Notes: generated from the letters alone by a model not told the origin. DNA of 64,000 nucleotides from Lentibacillus daqui (GCF_027186265.1 NZ_CP114176.1:2976001-3040000), one strand, 5' to 3'. Shown: positions 26,234-34,919, counted from the stretch's first letter. Numbers and translations are program-made.

Positions 26234-26296
26234 AACTGTTTCCCCCTTGGAATTTCAATATAATCGCTTTCAAAAAATATATGATGGTAGTGTACT

Positions 26297-27115
26297 TTAC
26301 ATTCGTTGCATTCGTTCGATATGAAGTGTAATATAGCCAAGTTCATCTTCTGGTAAATGAATATCATGCTTTGCAGCCAAAACATCAGCAACTTTTTTTG
26401 CACATTGATAGGCAACCGGAAATTTACTTGTGATCATCTTCAGCATGTCCGCATCCATGACATGATACTGTTCCCCTTTGCCACGGTCCAGTGCAAACCG
26501 CAAATGATAAATTAAACGTTCATAGGCAATATCATTGGATTCCACGTTAATCCCCAATGTTTGGTCGATTGTTTCAATCATTTCTTTTAATATCGATGTC
26601 TGCCTGACAAGTTCATGAAGATTGCCATCCTGAAGTTTCATCGAATGAATATGCAAAGCGATAAATGCGGCCTCGTCTGGTGGCATTTCCACTTGCAGTT
26701 TATTTTTAATATGATCGATCGCCCAAAGCCCAATATGAAATTCCTTCTTATACAAGACTTTGATCTCCGGAAGTAATTTATTTTTGATCCGGATCCCTTG
26801 TTTCTCCCGGTCAAGGGCAAAAGAAATATGGTCGGTTAATCCAATAAGCACATGTTCGTTTAATTTTGTTCCCAGATATTTTTCAGCATAGTCAATAATA
26901 TCCTCCGAAATGAGAAAATGTTTCTCAGGGATACGCATCAGCAGTTCCTGTAGTTTCTTATTTTCTTTTAACACAAACAGCTTTTCAATTTTAGCGGTAT
27001 TGACCATATCTTTTTTATGCTTGTTATATCCGACACCACCACCGATTGCGATTGTTTCTTCGTCCCCATCCATTACGACGACGGCATTATTGTTCAGGAT
27101 TTGCTTTATCCGCAT
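26297..27115 (-). CDS. BglG-family transcriptional antiterminator (GlcT/LicT-like)
   Basis: A 272-residue antiterminator with an N-terminal RNA-binding CAT domain (MRIKQILNNNAVVV) and two PTS-regulation domains. The conserved histidines are in LTDHISFALDR and FIALHIHSMK (PRD1) and YHLRFALDRG and YITLHIERM (PRD2); their phosphorylation by HPr and EIIB tells the protein whether sugar is being imported. GGAGGTG precedes ATG 27115. Its position between IIA and IICB, with a leader hairpin upstream of IIA, suggests it controls its own operon. Confidence 0.9.
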   Translation of the reverse strand: MRIKQILNNNAVVVMDGDEETIAIGGGVGYNKHKKDMVNTAKIEKLFVLKENKKLQELLMRIPEKHFLISEDIIDYAEKYLGTKLNEHVLIGLTDHISFALDREKQGIRIKNKLLPEIKVLYKKEFHIGLWAIDHIKNKLQVEMPPDEAAFIALHIHSMKLQDGNLHELVRQTSILKEMIETIDQTLGINVESNDIAYERLIYHLRFALDRGKGEQYHVMDADMLKMITSKFPVAYQCAKKVADVLAAKHDIHLPEDELGYITLHIERMQRM

Positions 27116-27141
27116 TACCCCACCTCCCTTGGCAAGTGTGG

Positions 27142-27170
27142 TAACAAGCTAAAATAATTTTAGCTTGTTA
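27142..27170. other. Intercistronic palindrome between IIA and the antiterminator gene
   Basis: TAACAAGCTAAAAT and its complement are separated by one base. It contains the IIA stop codon. The minus strand lacks a U-run behind it, so it is probably an mRNA stabiliser or processing site, not a terminator. Confidence 0.45.
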
Positions 27171-27668
27171 TTTTTCGGTTGACGTGATGATGACTGTTTC
27201 TCCTGCCGTACCTGTTTTAGCATCGGTCATTTGATATTCCCTTCCACTGTCTTGACTATTGGTAATAATAACAGGCGTAACGATGTTGTCAGCATGTTCC
27301 CGGATATATTCCAAATCAACTTCAAGTACTAACTGGCCAGTGGAAACCTTATCCCCCTCCTTCACTTTTGCCGTAAATCCTTCTCCTTTCAATCCGACTG
27401 TTTCCAAACCAACATGAACAAGGATTTCACTGCCATCTTCCGCCTTGATGCCAATCGCATGTTTAGTATCAGGAAATTGAATCACTGTTCCTGTGACAGG
27501 AGACATAATTTTTCCGTCTGACGGAATCAAAGCAATCCCATCACCCATCATTTTTTGGCTAAATACTGGGTCTGGCACTTCTTCTATCGGTATAATTTCA
27601 CCATTCACCGGTGCCTTGATTTCGACATTTTCTGCTTGTTTCTTTTTCTTGAATAGATTAAAAGCCAT
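27168..27668 (-). CDS. PTS glucose-type IIA protein (Crr-like)
   Basis: A 166-residue cytosolic phosphocarrier of the IIA-Glc family. KHAIGIKAEDGSEILVHVG carries the two active-site histidines, His70 and the phosphorylated His85. The family motif SPVTGTV precedes them. It takes phosphate from HPr and gives it to a IIB domain; separate IIA proteins can also serve several transporters. First gene of a three-gene PTS operon (IIA, antiterminator, IICB). ATG 27668 has GGAGC ahead. A long leader hairpin lies about 65 bases upstream. Confidence 0.92.
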   Translation of the reverse strand: MAFNLFKKKKQAENVEIKAPVNGEIIPIEEVPDPVFSQKMMGDGIALIPSDGKIMSPVTGTVIQFPDTKHAIGIKAEDGSEILVHVGLETVGLKGEGFTAKVKEGDKVSTGQLVLEVDLEYIREHADNIVTPVIITNSQDSGREYQMTDAKTGTAGETVIITSTEK

Positions 27669-27730
27669 GATTTATCGCTCCTTGTCCTTTTTCATGGTAG
27701 TATTTGTCTTTTTACGTGATTTTACACAGC

Positions 27731-27790
27731 AAAAAAGGCATAGAGGTATGAAAGGCACATTATATTGTTCCTCATTTACCACTATGCCTT
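27731..27790 (-). terminator. Leader terminator, possible antitermination target of the PTS operon
   Basis: On the minus strand AAGGCATAG pairs with CTATGCCTT, with a GGTA/TACC extension inside and a TTTTTT tail, upstream of IIA. The middle part could hold an RNA antiterminator that BglG-type proteins bind. The remaining bases 27791-28048 are AT-rich and hold the promoters of both divergent units, not resolved here. Confidence 0.55.
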
Positions 27791-28048
27791 ATCGGATAAG
27801 TAACATGTGATCATTATTCTATTGATAGTTTTATAGTACCACCAGAGAAATAGAAATGCAATAATTATACACGTATGCCTCATATCCATGATAACTAGCA
27901 AAGATGGAAGAAACTAGCGGATTTTCCAATTTGAAAAGAGATTGTATTCTCTCGTTAACATTTATGAAATATTTCTTTGTTATACTAGCCAATATTAGAC
28001 ATGAATCTACTTTTGTCTACATAGAATTTTAATTTAGGAGGATAAATC

Positions 28049-28888
28049 TTGGCTACAAAAAATCGTATGATAAAAAAGACACTCGTTTCTACTACTTTGA
28101 TGACTTCATTGGCACTCTCTCCAATGATGACAGGTAACGTTTTTGCACATGGTGCCCCGGAGGCAGATGCAAATGCTCCCTCAGCCGAAGTAGGTTCCAG
28201 TGAAAGTACAGGCGTTGGTGTTGCCATTCTTTCGCAAGGTGATCAGGGTCAGGAGGTAACCGACTTACAACAGAAACTACAGGAACAGGGTTATGACATA
28301 AATACGGACGGAGTTTATGGACCAAATACGCAACAAAAGATAATTGAATTCCAATATGACCAAGGTTGGGATGCCGATGGAGTTGTAGATACTCCAACAT
28401 TGAACGCATTGAATAATGGATCGGCAGCAGGAGGAAATGCTACTGGTAATAGTAATGCACAAGTTGCTGAACCAGTTAACGTATCGGTACAATCTCAAAC
28501 GGTTAATGCATCCGGTGCAAATTCCGGAGACTCTGTTTCTATCGCACAAAGCTTGGTAGGTACTCCTTATGTCTGGGGTGGCACAGATCCTAGTGGTTTT
28601 GACAGCAGTGGTTTCATTAACTATGTGTTTAAACAACAAGGTATTTCACTCAGCAGAACGCATGCAGGTATGTGGGCAAATGACGGTGTACAAGTAGACA
28701 ACCCACAACCGGGAGATGTTGTTTTCTTTGAAGGAACATATGGTAGTGGCGTTTCACACAGTGGTATCTATCTTGGAAATCACCAAATGATTCACGCTGG
28801 GACAGAAGCAACTGGTGTTGAGGTTACCTCATCTGATTCATGGGATTATTATTGGGGTAAACATTACATTGGTGCTAAACGGTTTTAA
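28049..28888 (+). CDS. Secreted NlpC/P60-like protein with peptidoglycan-binding domain, catalytic Cys replaced by Ser
   Basis: A 279-residue exported protein: a signal peptide with Lys/Arg then a hydrophobic core ending VFA-HG near residue 33; a PG_binding_1 domain at about 62-122 (GDQGQEVTDLQQKLQEQGY, TDGVYGPNTQQKI); an Asn/Ser/Gly-rich linker; and an NlpC/P60 domain from about residue 160 to the end. NlpC/P60 enzymes cut peptidoglycan stems using Cys-His-His. Here the motif reads GFDSSGF instead of GFDCSGF (codon AGC, Ser186), while His237 in VSHSGIYLG and His249 in MIHAG remain. So it may bind wall without cutting, or use Ser. TTG 28049 is the start, seven bases after TAGGAGG. Confidence 0.88.
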   Translation: MATKNRMIKKTLVSTTLMTSLALSPMMTGNVFAHGAPEADANAPSAEVGSSESTGVGVAILSQGDQGQEVTDLQQKLQEQGYDINTDGVYGPNTQQKIIEFQYDQGWDADGVVDTPTLNALNNGSAAGGNATGNSNAQVAEPVNVSVQSQTVNASGANSGDSVSIAQSLVGTPYVWGGTDPSGFDSSGFINYVFKQQGISLSRTHAGMWANDGVQVDNPQPGDVVFFEGTYGSGVSHSGIYLGNHQMIHAGTEATGVEVTSSDSWDYYWGKHYIGAKRF

Positions 28889-28944
28889 CTAAGGTTTATA
28901 ATAAGTCATTGTAAAACTATCACATGCTACTAAATATAATCGTA

Positions 28945-28991
28945 AGCTGCTCTAAAAAGTCTATCAATCTTTTTTAGAGCAGCTTTTTTTA
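28945..28991 (+). terminator. Terminator after the NlpC/P60-like gene
   Basis: AGCTGCTCTAAAAA pairs perfectly with TTTTTAGAGCAGCT and is followed by TTTTTTT. Confidence 0.85.
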
Positions 28992-29109
28992 CACAAATCT
29001 TGTTCTTATTTGCAGATAACACCGTACAATTTTTTAGGTGAATTGTTTCGGTGCCTTTCCTGAATTTTGCTAGACTATAAGTAAATACATATAAAGGAGC
29101 ACATACATA

Positions 29110-30096
29110 ATGAATCTATCCAAAGGAAAATTCAATGGCATTACTGATGTCCAAGGAGTCAAAGTTGGCCATGTCACTTTATATGAAAAAATTGATGAAC
29201 AAAATACTATTTGCACTGGGGTGACGGCCATTCTACCCCATGGTGGCAATCTATTTACCAAGAAAACCCGGGCGGCGAGTGCGGTGATTAATGGGTATGG
29301 CAAAACGGCCGGGCTTGTACAATTAGATGAACTCGGGTTACTGGAGTCACCAATTATGCTCACCAATACGTTTAGCGTTGGAGCTGTAATGCAAGGCACA
29401 TTGCAATATATGCTGGAAACGAATAAGGAGATTGGCGATTCTACCAGTTCGATTAATATCGTTGTTGGAGAATGCAATGATAGCTATCTTAATTCAATGC
29501 GACTGCAAGCGGTGGAGCCAGAGCATGCAATTCAAGCGATTAAAGACGCGACAACAGGGCCAGTCGAACAAGGTGCGATCGGCGCCGGAAAAGGGATGGT
29601 TTGTTTTGGCTATAAAGGCGGAATTGGTACCGCATCAAGGATCGTCCGTGCTGGTGATGATAGCTATACTGTCGGCTGCCTGGTGCTCAGTAATTTTGGC
29701 AAACGGGAAGATGCCCTGTTCGCCAACTGGGATAACAAAAACATCGATACACCCGATGGTTCGATCATGATGATTATTGCTACTGATGCCCCACTTTATG
29801 ATCGGCAATTAAAACGGTTGGCCAAACGCTGTGCCGCTGGACTGGGACGAACCGGCAGTATGATCGCTAATGGCAGCGGAGATATCGCGATTGCCTTTTC
29901 AACTGCCAATACATACATGCATGAAAGCGATCAGCATACAGAAACACTAACCCATATTCGCGATGACCATCCAGTGATGAATCACCTTTTTCAAGCAGTG
30001 GTAGAGGCAACCGAGGAAGCTGTGGTCCATTCGCTCAAATATGCAGAGACAACGGTAGGCAGAAAGGGGCGTGTGGTAGAGAAAGCTCCTTTTTAG
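29110..30096 (+). CDS. P1-family peptidase (DmpA/BapA-like aminopeptidase)
   Basis: A 328-residue member of the P1 (S58) family, Ntn-like enzymes that split themselves in front of a catalytic Ser and then act as D- or beta-aminopeptidases. The cleavage motif is TPDGSIMMIIATDAPL, so the nucleophile should be Ser218 after Gly217. VKVGHVTLYE, the GAIGAGKGMVCFGYKGGIG block and FSVGAVMQGTLQY are also typical. No signal peptide, so cytosolic. AAAGGAG precedes ATG 29110. A single-gene unit with a terminator directly behind. Physiological substrate unknown. Confidence 0.9.
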   Translation: MNLSKGKFNGITDVQGVKVGHVTLYEKIDEQNTICTGVTAILPHGGNLFTKKTRAASAVINGYGKTAGLVQLDELGLLESPIMLTNTFSVGAVMQGTLQYMLETNKEIGDSTSSINIVVGECNDSYLNSMRLQAVEPEHAIQAIKDATTGPVEQGAIGAGKGMVCFGYKGGIGTASRIVRAGDDSYTVGCLVLSNFGKREDALFANWDNKNIDTPDGSIMMIIATDAPLYDRQLKRLAKRCAAGLGRTGSMIANGSGDIAIAFSTANTYMHESDQHTETLTHIRDDHPVMNHLFQAVVEATEEAVVHSLKYAETTVGRKGRVVEKAPF

Positions 30097-30102
30097 TCAG
30101 AT

Positions 30103-30137
30103 GAAAAGAGCAGCTATAAAAACATGCTGCTCTTTTT
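30103..30137 (+). terminator. Terminator after the P1 peptidase gene
   Basis: AAAAGAGCAGC pairs with GCTGCTCTTTT, followed by TTT. It could serve both strands. Confidence 0.8.
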
Positions 30138-30264
30138 TGGATTGCTTATCGGTCTTTTTGTATAGTTCCCATCCATCACGTACGTCAGAATCAGTTAGAA
30201 CCTGATATACTATATTAAACAGTCTCCTTCCACTTTCTTGAATTAACACATAGTTTTGTGTTTA

Positions 30265-30780
30265 TTAGATAAAACGATGATATCTTAATGAAATATAATC
30301 CTCACTTTGAATGTTTCCATAACTCTCTTTTTCATATTTAAAGGTAAATCCTTTTGCTTCATAAAAGGGAATGCCTTTTTTGTTTCCTTTTGTTACAGAG
30401 ACCCATTGCTCAGTGGCTCCCAAATCTTTTTGTTGCTTGGTAATAGCTTCAAGAATCATTGTGCCTATGCCTTCATTTCTTCGGTTGGGATTAAGATACA
30501 GTACAAATAGTTCACCAGTATTTTTTCCGATCATGCCACCTCCACCAGCCCCAATAACTTCTCCATCTTCCAAAGCCACTACGTAACCACCCCATTCTCG
30601 ACCTGTACAGGTAATTTCATTTGTGATTCTTTCAATGTTATAAAACTCTTTAATAATCCTATTTATATATTCTTTTGGACGTAAATCAATATATGTTGCC
30701 CAATATCCATCTGTACATACTTTTGCAATTCCATCTATGTGTCGTTCATCTGCTTTTTTAACTTGAATTACTGATTCCAT
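30265..30780 (-). CDS. GNAT-family N-acetyltransferase
   Basis: A 171-residue acetyltransferase. LFVLYLNPNRRNEGIGTMIL carries the acetyl-CoA loop RRNEGIG, and KGIPFYEAKGF is the usual following helix. The opening VKKADERHIDGIAKVC is the family's first strand and helix. ATG 30780 is six bases after GGAGG; a GTG one codon upstream is less likely. Single gene; substrate unknown. Confidence 0.84.
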   Translation of the reverse strand: MESVIQVKKADERHIDGIAKVCTDGYWATYIDLRPKEYINRIIKEFYNIERITNEITCTGREWGGYVVALEDGEVIGAGGGGMIGKNTGELFVLYLNPNRRNEGIGTMILEAITKQQKDLGATEQWVSVTKGNKKGIPFYEAKGFTFKYEKESYGNIQSEDYISLRYHRFI

Positions 30781-30888
30781 CACTTACCTCCGACCTTCAG
30801 AATTTTTATCAGTATTCTATACGCAATATCGCAATATTCTTTTACATGGCTTGATTAAGGAATATCTTTATTGCAAACAACTTTATTG

Positions 30889-31539
30889 TCACTTAACAAA
30901 TGATTTGGCGGCATAGTCAGAGGAGTGTTCTTTCAAATAATTGTTTGTTTTGACTCCAGCCAACATAAACCCGCCGAAAATCATTGCTGAAAAGATATAC
31001 CCACTAATTTTCCGATAGATCAACACCTGATCATATCCGTCCACACCAAATTTGTAAATCAGCCATGCCTTTAGTGTGTTTTGAAAGACCCCTTGAAGAA
31101 CAAACAATAAGGTTACCAATTGATACCATTGGAAAAGTCCTTTTTTGGAAAATAAGGTCAAACTATCTTTGCGGCGAAACCCTTGCAAATAGGCCCAATC
31201 CACTGCAAAGTAAAGTCCCAGTGGCTTTCTTACCATCATTGACAATAGAAAAACAAATGCAAATCCATAGCCCAGATAGACTTGATTCCAAAGCATGTTT
31301 TCCGCGTTTCCCGATAAGAGATCAACAGTTGTTCCGATTAAAAGCGATCCAATAATGAATAGCCCTGCGATATTAAACTGCCGCTCCTTGGCAAAGCGGT
31401 AAACCGTATAGATGAATCCAGGAACTGTGGAAAGCAACATCGCCCAGTAATCACCAGTCAAATCACGGCCGTACCTCCAAATCAGAAACGGGATGGCCCC
31501 ATAGCAAACTAAGTCAAGAATAATTAGTTTTTTATTCAT
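30889..31539 (-). CDS. Multi-pass membrane protein, VC0807-like
   Basis: A 216-residue protein with about six hydrophobic segments (LDLVCYGAIPFLIW, LLSTVPGFIYTVYRF, LFIIGSLLIGTTVDLLSG, VYLGYGFAFVFLLSMMV and two near the C-terminus). It resembles the VC0807 family of uncharacterised inner-membrane proteins, to which septation protein A is distantly related. No catalytic motif stands out. Its start overlaps the MerR stop by four bases (ATGA), so the two genes are coupled. The regulator upstream suggests a response to a small molecule. Confidence 0.72.
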   Translation of the reverse strand: MNKKLIILDLVCYGAIPFLIWRYGRDLTGDYWAMLLSTVPGFIYTVYRFAKERQFNIAGLFIIGSLLIGTTVDLLSGNAENMLWNQVYLGYGFAFVFLLSMMVRKPLGLYFAVDWAYLQGFRRKDSLTLFSKKGLFQWYQLVTLLFVLQGVFQNTLKAWLIYKFGVDGYDQVLIYRKISGYIFSAMIFGGFMLAGVKTNNYLKEHSSDYAAKSFVK

Positions 31540-32282
31540 AAATTCCCACCGCCGTTCTGTTCCTGGAATAAATGTTCACAGGCCTTGTTAATGAATGCCA
31601 CCACTTCTTCATCAAAGTGATAGAATCCAAGGTTTTCTTCATCGTTCACCTGCCACACTTTATGGGCCAATTCCCGATCATCATCGAACATCTCATAGGC
31701 TAGATCCAGCCATCTTTTTGCCAGTTCCTGTGCCTTTGGAGATGCTGGGTCTGTGCCAAGAATGTTTCGAATGTCCTTCACGATATGGATCCATTTATTT
31801 ATTTGTTCGATATCCTGTCCAACCTCTGGTAACCGTGCGATTTTATCCAGTTCTCCTTTTGTAAAATGACGATCCCATTTTTCGGCCATTTCTTGGGCGC
31901 TGACTTGGTTTGAGGAAACATAATCAACAAAATACTCCCAATCCTCCGTCCCTTCTAGTTCCATCATTTGAATTAAAAAATGGATTCTTTCTTTTGCCTT
32001 ATCCAGACGCTGCTGCTCCAATTCAATTATATGCAAACGCATGGACAGCAAATCTTTCGGAGACTGCACTTGTTTTTCCATCATTTCATGGATTGTTTCC
32101 AGTGAAAAGCCAAGCTCCTTTAGCATAACGATAATCTGCAGTTTTGCCGCCGCTTCCGAGTTATAATAACGCTTACCAGCGCGATCCACACTATTTGGTG
32201 GCAGCAGCCCAATTTGATCGTAGTACCTCAACGTTCTGACCGTTATATCAGCCGTTTTTGCTAATTGACCAATTGAATACAT
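31536..32282 (-). CDS. MerR-family transcriptional regulator
   Basis: A 248-residue regulator with the MerR winged-helix at the N-terminus (YSIGQLAKTADITVRTLRYY, then IGLLPPNSVDRAGKRYY), a dimerisation coiled coil and a C-terminal domain of about 130 residues, longer than metal sensors and closer to multidrug-binding TipA-like types. No metal-binding Cys pair is seen. It is translationally coupled to the downstream membrane protein, which is its likely target. MerR proteins twist promoters with 19-20 bp spacers; I did not find a clear one. Confidence 0.87.
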   Translation of the reverse strand: MYSIGQLAKTADITVRTLRYYDQIGLLPPNSVDRAGKRYYNSEAAAKLQIIVMLKELGFSLETIHEMMEKQVQSPKDLLSMRLHIIELEQQRLDKAKERIHFLIQMMELEGTEDWEYFVDYVSSNQVSAQEMAEKWDRHFTKGELDKIARLPEVGQDIEQINKWIHIVKDIRNILGTDPASPKAQELAKRWLDLAYEMFDDDRELAHKVWQVNDEENLGFYHFDEEVVAFINKACEHLFQEQNGGGNL

Positions 32283-32386
32283 ACGACATCCCCCGTTACG
32301 TCTTTTCCTTTATTATACTGGATGACGTAACGTAAGGCGCAAGGGTTTTCTTAAATTTCTAATAGTTTTTTTGCCATTTTTAGAAA

Positions 32387-32415
32387 AGAGAACCTACAAG
32401 GCCGTAGATTCCTTT
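32387..32415 (-). terminator. Hairpin after the RluA gene
   Basis: GAATCTAC pairs imperfectly with GTAGGTTC around GGCCTT on the minus strand, followed by a T-rich stretch. Confidence 0.5.
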
Positions 32416-32418
32416 CCT

Positions 32419-33324
32419 TTACTTTACTTTCTTCCAAAACGACTTTGGCATTGCCGCTTCAAACCGCAGAAATTCCCCTGTCGATGGATGCCCAAACGCT
32501 AGTACTTTTGCATGCAGTCCCAGCCGTCCAATTGCATTTCCGGTTGACCCATATTTTTTATCGCCAACAACTGGATGGCTGATATCTTGCATATGCACGC
32601 GAATTTGATTTTTCCGTCCGGTTTCAAGCTGGACTTCCAGCAAAGAAAAATCCTTATTCGTCTTCATCACCTTGTAATGGGTTACTGCACGCTGTCCACC
32701 GTTTTTATTCGGACTGGAGTACATCAGGTGGGTACGGCTTTCCTTTAACCATGAGGTAATCGTCCCCTTAGGCTTTTCTACTTCCCCTTCCACCAGCGCA
32801 ACATAAGTCCGTTCTTTGACACTATCCTTCCAGTTCGTTTGCAGGTTACGCTTTACCTTTTCACTTTTCGCAAACATCATCACACCAGATGTATCTTTAT
32901 CCAAGCGGTGAACAACAAAAATACGATTCTGCGGATTATCTTGACGTACATAATCCATCAACTGATGATGTGCCGTTCGCGTCTTTTCCTTTTTGTCAGT
33001 GATCGACAGCAGCCCTGCATCCTTATTAATCACGATAATATCGTTATCCTCGTACAGAATCGACAAGCCAATGAATTCACTCTGTTTTACCGCCGTTTTA
33101 TTTTTCAAGATCGTAACCGTTTGCCCTGATCGCAATGGATAGTTGTGTTTCGTTTCGACATGATCATTAACTGATACTTGTCCACGGGTGAGCATTGATT
33201 TCACGGAATTACGGCTGCGGTTGGATAACACTTTCAATAAAAATGGTAATAGCTCTGACTGTTCCTTGACCTTATATTCAAATGTTTTCTGTTCATTTTT
33301 ACCATGCTTATGTTTAGGCTTCAT
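32419..33324 (-). CDS. RluA-family pseudouridine synthase
   Basis: A 301-residue RNA pseudouridine synthase with an N-terminal S4 RNA-binding domain (LPFLLKVLSNRSRNSVKSML, RGQVSVNDHV) and the RluA catalytic domain with HRLDKDTSG, whose Asp is the catalytic residue, and the later LETGRKNQIRVHM. It isomerises uridines in rRNA or tRNA; which site is unknown. I choose ATG 33324, seven bases after AGAGGG, over the more upstream ATG at 33345, which lies inside the end of the neighbouring HTH gene. Confidence 0.92.
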   Translation of the reverse strand: MKPKHKHGKNEQKTFEYKVKEQSELLPFLLKVLSNRSRNSVKSMLTRGQVSVNDHVETKHNYPLRSGQTVTILKNKTAVKQSEFIGLSILYEDNDIIVINKDAGLLSITDKKEKTRTAHHQLMDYVRQDNPQNRIFVVHRLDKDTSGVMMFAKSEKVKRNLQTNWKDSVKERTYVALVEGEVEKPKGTITSWLKESRTHLMYSSPNKNGGQRAVTHYKVMKTNKDFSLLEVQLETGRKNQIRVHMQDISHPVVGDKKYGSTGNAIGRLGLHAKVLAFGHPSTGEFLRFEAAMPKSFWKKVK

Positions 33325-33334
33325 GCTTTTCCCT

Positions 33335-33565
33335 CTAATCTTCATCTTTCACATCTATATCTTCCGGGATTGGTTCGCTTAGATATTCTTCAATCATCTT
33401 TTTGTACTTTTCCACTTGTTCAAAATAAGTCGTGAATTGGGTATTGTTAATCAGATATTGTTCGCCATCATGTACGGAATGAATCCGACCCTGTAAAACA
33501 AACGCCCTCACTCGCTGCTCATCAAGTGATAAATATTCTGCGGTTTCTTTTATGGTGAGATACAC
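33335..33565 (-). CDS. Small excisionase-type helix-turn-helix protein
   Basis: A 76-residue protein beginning YLTIKETAEYLSLDEQRVRAF, the winged-helix fold of excisionase-like (MerR-type) DNA-binding proteins, followed by an acidic tail. GTG 33565 starts it, with AAAGGA eight bases before. Its stop lies ten bases before the RluA start, so the two form an operon. In related Bacilli such small proteins stand next to housekeeping genes rather than prophage, so it need not be mobile. Confidence 0.75.
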   Translation of the reverse strand: MYLTIKETAEYLSLDEQRVRAFVLQGRIHSVHDGEQYLINNTQFTTYFEQVEKYKKMIEEYLSEPIPEDIDVKDED

Positions 33566-33645
33566 GGGAATGGTCCTTTCTGACTGGGTTTGTCGTTACC
33601 ATTATAACCCGCTATTCCCATTACAACCAGTGTGAAATACCATAT

Positions 33646-33999
33646 ATGATTTTCTGGCCGAATCCACCAAGTCCAGAAACACATTTGCGATTACTAAAGA
33701 ATAGTGATCATGTCGTTCTGGCCATTGATGAACAACTGAATCAGGTTATTGGCTTTATTACTGCGATTAGCGACCATGTTCTTTCCGCCTATATTCCGCT
33801 ACTTGAGGTGCTGCCTTCCTATCAAAGTCATGGGATCGGCAAGGAATTGGTTACACGAATACTAAATGAGCTGGATGACATTTGTATGATTGACCTGATG
33901 TGTGATGAGGATCTGCAACCATTTTATGAAAAAGTTAATATGATGAAATCGACTGGAATGATATTACGCAACTATCGGCAACAATCTGGTAAAGGATAA
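33646..33999 (+). CDS. GNAT-family acetyltransferase, probably N-terminally truncated
   Basis: A 117-residue frame containing most of a GNAT fold: VVLAIDEQLNQVIGFITAIS, LLEVLPSYQSHGIGKELVTR (acetyl-CoA loop SHGIG) and FYEKVNMMKSTGM. Relatives normally have 20-40 more residues before WPNPPSPETHL. No ribosome binding site precedes ATG 33646, and the open frame extends upstream without a convincing start, so the 5' end may have been lost. Possibly a relic. Confidence 0.65.
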   Translation: MIFWPNPPSPETHLRLLKNSDHVVLAIDEQLNQVIGFITAISDHVLSAYIPLLEVLPSYQSHGIGKELVTRILNELDDICMIDLMCDEDLQPFYEKVNMMKSTGMILRNYRQQSGKG

Positions 34000-34066
34000 G
34001 GTTTGCCCGTGAAATGAGGAATATGCAACATTTATTGGAAAATGGATCGGGGCTGAGGTAAAAGTG

Positions 34067-34130
34067 AATCGCCGATAAAGTGCTGAAATCGCCGTAAAAT
34101 AGTGAAAACCGCTGCCAAAAGCGCCGTTAA
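34067..34130 (+). repeat. Array B: ATCGCCG-type cores about every 20 bp
   Basis: ATCGCCG at 34068 and 34088, with a degenerate ACCGCTG at 34108, each followed by A-rich AAA and GTGA. It lies between convergent acetyltransferase genes. The rest of 34000-34314 is featureless. Confidence 0.5.
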
Positions 34131-34314
34131 ATTTCTACACTTTTTTAGCAGACAAGTGAACAAGGCACTGGCAGAAACAGCGATAGTTACTTTTAGTAGT
34201 CACGGAAATCGTTACCCTCCACTTAAATCGGTAAAGACCACGATAAAAAGTTCACCCGATCGGTTTCGTTCCTAACCCGATGATAGTCTGGCATCACTAC
34301 ACCACTCTATTTTT

Positions 34315-34596
34315 TTACTGTTCATACAGCACATCACGATAAGCCTGTGTATTCTTCAGCTTACCTTTCGCATAGGAACATTCAGGAATAAGTTTTTTAT
34401 CTTCTTCCCTGGCATATTTCACCATTTGTTCAACCAATTGTTGCCCCACACCTTCCCCACGTAATTCATCGGAAACATAGGTGTAGTCAACAATCAGATT
34501 ACCGTCATCAGCAGGCTTATAGGTGATTACTGCCAACGGATCTTTTTCATTTTCACCGACATAAAACTTGTTTTCCCCTTTTTTAATGGCAACCAT
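34315..34596 (-). CDS. Small GNAT-type acetyltransferase (YjdJ-like)
   Basis: A 93-residue protein of the short GCN5-related YjdJ type: VDYTYVSDELRGEGVGQQLV contains the acetyl-CoA loop RGEGVG, and ECSYAKGKLKNT follows with the conserved Cys-Ser-Tyr. These short relatives lack the first strands of the GNAT fold. ATG 34596 is used because AAAGGAG is well spaced from it, whereas the ATG at 34602 touches that site. Function unknown. Confidence 0.85.
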   Translation of the reverse strand: MVAIKKGENKFYVGENEKDPLAVITYKPADDGNLIVDYTYVSDELRGEGVGQQLVEQMVKYAREEDKKLIPECSYAKGKLKNTQAYRDVLYEQ

Positions 34597-34730
34597 CTTC
34601 ATTCTCCTTTTTAAAAATCATAACCTTAGCTTTAACAACATGGCTTTTTGACATGCATGAAATGAAGTGAACCCTTCATACATACTTTCCACCAAAAAAA
34701 CTTAATCTAAACAGGAAAGGAGTGAGATCA

Positions 34731-34919
34731 ATGCCCAGAGAAACGGCAAATACCGGTGTAAATCCTGCACCCCATTTTGATGGCAGGCGGGAATCGGTTA
34801 TTAACGATCAATCAGGTAGTGCACAAATGGGCGTGCGCGGTGACTTTGAAAATACTAAAAATGCCCATTATGTAAACAAGCTAAAGGATAAGGAAGAAGA
34901 CAACACACAAAAAGGTTGA
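34731..34919 (+). CDS. Small hydrophilic protein, 62 aa, unknown function
   Basis: PRETANTGVNPAPHFDGRRE followed by a Gly-, Asn- and charged-rich tail. No domain recognised; likely unstructured in part. AAAGGAG lies eight bases before ATG 34731, and a strong terminator follows directly, so it is expressed as its own gene. The make-up recalls small stress or spore-associated Bacillus proteins, but I cannot name it. Confidence 0.68.
   Translation: MPRETANTGVNPAPHFDGRRESVINDQSGSAQMGVRGDFENTKNAHYVNKLKDKEEDNTQKG

Noticed and set aside
27142..27170. Perfect palindrome as a terminator between IIA and the antiterminator gene
   Set aside because: No U-run follows on the coding strand; the genes are probably co-transcribed.
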